Assembly (NCBI GenBank): GCA_030433125.1
Contig: JAUIKZ010000007.1
Span: 1 to 25,783 of the forward strand
Reading direction: 5' to 3'
Source of the DNA: Alphaproteobacteria bacterium
GTDB taxonomy: Bacteria > Pseudomonadota > Alphaproteobacteria > UBA6184
Length of the DNA: 25,783 nucleotides
This document shows, one piece after another, positions 22,626-25,783 of the stretch (the first letter of the stretch is position 1; the number at the start of each line of letters is the position of its first letter). Made by a program: the position numbers and the translations under genes. The notes beneath the pieces were generated by a model. The model had not been told where the DNA came from, searched no databases, and saw nothing but the letters and a program-made list of their open reading frames with translations.

Positions 22626-24669
22626 TTATTTAAACCAGCCCCTTGAGCAAGTGACCGCCGACACTAATGTGTTGAAAAGGCTAAAAAAACTGGGCCTTAC
22701 CACCTTTCGGGATGCGCTGTTTCATTTGCCGTTGCGGGTGCAGCGACGTATAAAATGCCAAACACTGGCCGAGGTGCGGCAGCATCTGGCTAAAGGCGTG
22801 CAAGGTGTTACCTTTTGTGTGCCGGTAAAAATCACCAGTGTTGAAGCAGGTGGGGGGCGTGGCAGCCCCATCAAAATCTATGCTATCGACAGCCAAAAAG
22901 AGCTGCTGACAATTACCTATTTCAATGGCAACATTCATTACTTAAGGCGTCGTTTTCCCTTGGGGGAAAAGCGGGCGATTGATGGCGCCTTCACTCTATT
23001 TAACGGCGAGGTAACCGTAGGCCACCCGGATTATGTAATGCAGCCTCAGTCTATGCCGTCACTGCCGGAGAAAGAGGTGATCTACCCCACCACCGCGGGG
23101 CTCACCCAAATAGCCTTGCGTAAGGTGATCCAGAAGGTGGTACAGCGTTTGCCGCAAGTGGAGGAATGGCTGCCGGAGAGCCTTATAAAAGATGGCACTG
23201 TCCCTATGTTTGCCCAAGCCCTATACAGCTTGCATGATGGGGTGGACAACCCCGAGCCGTTTAGAAAGCGCTTGGCGTTGGACGAAATGTGTGCCCACCA
23301 ATTAAAACTGCAGCTTATTAAACGGCAAGCCCATGAAAGCAAGGCGCCAAGGGTTGATGTGGATCAGCTACCACCAGTGGAGGATGTGTTTGGTTTTCAG
23401 TTCACGCCGGATCAACAACAAGCGTTACAAGATATTTTGGCAGACCTCAAAAGCGGGAAGCGTATGTACCGCCTGATTCAGGGCGACGTGGGGTGTGGTA
23501 AAACAGCCGTGGCGTTTATGAGTGCGTTACCCCTTATTAGGCAAGGATGCCAGGTGGCACTCTTGGCCCCCACCGAAATTTTAGCGCAACAGCATTTTGC
23601 GAGCTTTGAACAATTTGCTAAGCCTCTTAACATTAAGGTGGAGCTTATTACCCGCAAAGATAAAACCTCAAAAGCGGGTAAAGAAAAATTGGCGCATATT
23701 GCAAGTGGGAACACGCATATTATTATTGGGACCCATGCCATTATTCAAAAGGATGTGCAGTTTAACGCGTTGGGGTTGGCCATTGTTGACGAGCAGCATC
23801 GTTTTGGGGTGCAACAGCGACGGGCGCTAACGGGCCAAAATGAGGGGGTGCATGCGTTATTTTTAACAGCTACCCCCATTCCCCGTACGCTCAATTTGCT
23901 GGCCTATGGTGATTTAGATGTATCACTGATTAAAACAAAACCAGCCGAACGCAAACCTATTGTGACCACCCTTTTGCAAGATGATAAAATAGACAGCTTG
24001 TTAGATCGGTTGGGCACCATAATTCAAGCAGGTGGGCAAGCCTATTGGGTATGCCCGTTGATTGAAGAGTCAGAGGCCGTTGACCTTACCCATTTGAATT
24101 ACCGTTTTGAGTCTATTCAAAAGCGTTTTCCGGGCTTGGTGGGGTTTGTGCACGGGAAAATGAAGGCAGCCGAAAAGCAGGCGCAAATGGATGCCTTTGC
24201 GAATGGTGAAACAAAAATTTTAGTGGCCACCACCGTTATTGAGGTGGGGGTAAACGTGCCGAATGCCACCGTTATGATTATTGAACACGCCGAGCGATAT
24301 GGGTTGTCTCAACTGCACCAGTTGCGGGGCCGGGTTGGGCGTGGGGCGCAAGAGTCATATTGTGTGCTGGTGTATAAAGCGGCTGCTGGTCGCATAGCTC
24401 GCCAACGCCTTAATACTCTTAAAGACAGCAATGACGGCTTTTTTATTGCTGAAGAAGATTTCAAGCTCCGCGGTGCAGGCGATGTACTGGGCGAACGCCA
24501 AAGTGGGGAAGCTGGGTTTAGATGCATCCCTGCTGAAACTATTGCAACACTAGCGCCCTTTGCTGCTAAGGTTGTGCGCATAATACTTGAAGAAGAGCCC
24601 ACCGGAAGCCACCCGCTTATAGAGGTGTTCGGCCTAGAAGCGGCCGAGCAGCTTTTAGTAGCGGGGTAA
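22615..24669 (+). CDS. recG: ATP-dependent DNA helicase RecG
   Basis: Branch-migration helicase of 684 residues that regresses stalled forks and processes Holliday junctions and R-loops. The N-terminal wedge/OB region (about 1-240) carries the oligonucleotide-binding segment around VTFCVPVKITSVE. Helicase motifs follow: Walker A GDVGCGKTA (290-298), APTEILAQQH (318-327), DEQHRFGVQ (392-400), LTATPIPRTL (417-426) and QLRGRVGRG. The RecG-specific C-terminus includes LRGAGDVLGERQSGEAGFR. GAGGA precedes the ATG inside the end of mipZ. Length and motifs are complete. Confidence 0.97.
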   Translation: MLTSYLNQPLEQVTADTNVLKRLKKLGLTTFRDALFHLPLRVQRRIKCQTLAEVRQHLAKGVQGVTFCVPVKITSVEAGGGRGSPIKIYAIDSQKELLTITYFNGNIHYLRRRFPLGEKRAIDGAFTLFNGEVTVGHPDYVMQPQSMPSLPEKEVIYPTTAGLTQIALRKVIQKVVQRLPQVEEWLPESLIKDGTVPMFAQALYSLHDGVDNPEPFRKRLALDEMCAHQLKLQLIKRQAHESKAPRVDVDQLPPVEDVFGFQFTPDQQQALQDILADLKSGKRMYRLIQGDVGCGKTAVAFMSALPLIRQGCQVALLAPTEILAQQHFASFEQFAKPLNIKVELITRKDKTSKAGKEKLAHIASGNTHIIIGTHAIIQKDVQFNALGLAIVDEQHRFGVQQRRALTGQNEGVHALFLTATPIPRTLNLLAYGDLDVSLIKTKPAERKPIVTTLLQDDKIDSLLDRLGTIIQAGGQAYWVCPLIEESEAVDLTHLNYRFESIQKRFPGLVGFVHGKMKAAEKQAQMDAFANGETKILVATTVIEVGVNVPNATVMIIEHAERYGLSQLHQLRGRVGRGAQESYCVLVYKAAAGRIARQRLNTLKDSNDGFFIAEEDFKLRGAGDVLGERQSGEAGFRCIPAETIATLAPFAAKVVRIILEEEPTGSHPLIEVFGLEAAEQLLVAG

Positions 24670-24727
24670 AAAAAGTAGTTTTCTTTTTGCTTCTTTTATG
24701 GTTAATTGCTTCAAATTTGGGAGGCTT

Positions 24728-25642
24728 ATGAAGATTCTATGCTTTATTTTTTTTACAGCTCCGGTTTTTGGAGCCCAGATACATCCTCACGACACTAGCG
24801 CCCTTGCTGATGTGGACTTATCAGACCAATATATTGCTCACACACCCCGCCCCAATAATCTGAATCAATATCCATATGTCATCACCCCACCACACAGAGA
24901 AGATGGGGAGACGAATGAGCACGAGATTAAATTGAGGTCTGATTTAACTATATCATCTAGCCCCAAAGTAGAAACTCGACAATATGAAACGACCACTGTA
25001 ACTGGCACCGACAACCTGCCACCAATTTTAGCACAGTGCATTGCCGAAAGCTTGCAAAGTTCGACAGGAAGCAACAGCCCTCCTCAGGCTCCACCTTCCT
25101 CAAAGCCAGACTCACGGTTAGCAGTGGCACGCACAGCCAACGCAGCCAAGCTGAGGCGTCATATGCCAATGACTCAAAGTTTTTTGCAAGAAGCTAATAA
25201 TCTGGGACGAAACCCAAATGATTTGAAAGCGAAATTTTTATTGAGGCACTCTCCTTCGATGAAACAACTTGCTTTATACAATTGCAAACTTGGGTTTTGG
25301 AAAAGGCGTCATATGCGTAAGTATCTCGCGCATAACCCGCAAATATCCAGCTTAATGTTTGATAGCGTAGTGATATCCCCTCCAAAACTGCTCGCCTTTC
25401 TAGAAGATGCCCAAAAGCGGTTACGCTCCTTGAACACACTCACAATTCGCAATATGTTCTTTAAAAAAGGAACTGCCTTTAAAAGGCTGGCATTGTATTT
25501 ATCTCGTAATGATGTGTTGGTCAATATAAACCTGATCAACACAGATCTAACCCCCGAGGAATGTGATTTATTGAATTTTGGTCTAGCTACTAACAAAAAA
25601 ATTACTATTGAGGCGACAAAGCATGGAGCTTATGCCACTTAA
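24728..25642 (+). CDS. Secreted leucine-rich-repeat-like protein, possible effector
   Basis: Exported protein of 304 residues. ATG 24728 is chosen over ATG 24698 because GGGAGG lies just upstream and the protein then begins with a clean signal peptide (MKILCFIFFTAPVFGA). Residues 17-135 are polar and probably disordered (Ser/Thr/Pro-rich). Residues 165-297 contain about four irregular repeats of ribonuclease-inhibitor LRR type, with strands such as MKQLALYNCKL, ISSLMFDSVVI, LNTLTIRNMFF and LVNINLINTDL, each followed by a helix. No catalytic domain is recognised. It follows recG by 58 bp. Secreted LRR proteins in intracellular bacteria often act on host proteins, so an effector role is a reasonable guess but unproven. 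Confidence 0.6.
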   Translation: MKILCFIFFTAPVFGAQIHPHDTSALADVDLSDQYIAHTPRPNNLNQYPYVITPPHREDGETNEHEIKLRSDLTISSSPKVETRQYETTTVTGTDNLPPILAQCIAESLQSSTGSNSPPQAPPSSKPDSRLAVARTANAAKLRRHMPMTQSFLQEANNLGRNPNDLKAKFLLRHSPSMKQLALYNCKLGFWKRRHMRKYLAHNPQISSLMFDSVVISPPKLLAFLEDAQKRLRSLNTLTIRNMFFKKGTAFKRLALYLSRNDVLVNINLINTDLTPEECDLLNFGLATNKKITIEATKHGAYAT

Positions 25643-25783
25643 ATAGCGGGGATTGTGCAAATAGCCACCACGGCTTTGCGAGCGCCTGAAACGTTTTTTA
25701 AGGCGGCTTCTACCAGCTTTTTTTCAAGCTCAGATTGGGCCTTTAGCATGGCCTCAAGATCACCCTTTTTACAAGCTTCTTTA
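25639..25783 (-). CDS. C-terminal part of a small helical protein, phasin-like (partial)
   Basis: The last 47 codons of a minus-strand gene enter from the right edge and stop at TAA (complement of 25639-25641), overlapping the stop of the LRR-like gene. The visible part is an amphipathic helix (KKGDLEAMLKAQSELEKKLV, then AALKNVSGARKAVVAI). The charged helix with Gly-Asp-Leu and Ala-rich segments resembles phasins, which coat polyhydroxyalkanoate granules, but too little is present for a firm call. Confidence 0.45.
   Translation of the reverse strand, partial: KEACKKGDLEAMLKAQSELEKKLVEAALKNVSGARKAVVAICTIPAI

Noticed and set aside
1..25783. CRISPR array, IS element with transposase, integrase or attachment site
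   Set aside because: No regularly spaced repeats, transposase or integrase motifs were seen. tRNA-Lys has no adjacent integrase or duplicated 3' end within the window.

Overview
The window looks like chromosomal DNA of an alphaproteobacterium, probably of a host-associated lineage such as Holosporales or Rickettsiales relatives (inference). Lineage markers are a MipZ-type ParA ATPase, a COQ9-family protein, the dapF-mtaB-ftsY gene order, a fliL-fliM-coiled-coil-MotE flagellar block and a fragment of an alphaproteobacterial (gene-transfer-agent-like) terminase. Host-association hints are a secreted class 3 lipase, a secreted leucine-rich-repeat-like protein, a membrane-anchored STAND NTPase with TPR-like repeats, and a palindromic dispersed-repeat-like element. 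Layout, left to right. (1) 1-3161: the tail of an unknown + strand gene, then the minus-strand operon dapF > mtaB > ftsY (lysine/peptidoglycan precursor, tRNA modification, SRP receptor). (2) 3162-6044: a divergent 327-bp gap and the + strand flagellar operon fliL > fliM > membrane coiled-coil protein > motE-like gene. (3) 6041-10471, minus strand: rlpA > coq9 with overlapping ends; an intergenic region with a palindromic element between two near-identical 36-37-bp repeats; a secreted lipase with its own terminator and a structured leader; and pal > cpoB with a hairpin between them. (4) 10608-10725: tRNA-Lys(UUU) with a good promoter. (5) 10873-15213, + strand: a tightly packed three-gene unit of a periplasmic amino-acid-binding-type protein, a membrane class III adenylate cyclase and a divergent glutamate/dicarboxylate-type symporter. 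(6) 15431-19498: the STAND NTPase, convergent with and overlapping a 3'-truncated phage/GTA terminase gene; upstream of the terminase is a strong minus-strand promoter followed within about 70 bp by an intrinsic terminator. (7) 19639-24669, + strand: an ABC exporter half-transporter, then mipZ overlapping recG. (8) 24728-25783: a secreted LRR-like protein and, convergent with it, the end of a small helical protein gene. The core genes are ordinary. The parts that most deserve attention are the binding-protein/cyclase/symporter unit, in which the symporter has lost canonical cation- and substrate-binding residues; the STAND NTPase beside a broken terminase; and the short promoter-terminator transcription unit before the terminase. 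All family assignments come from reading motifs; no database search was run.
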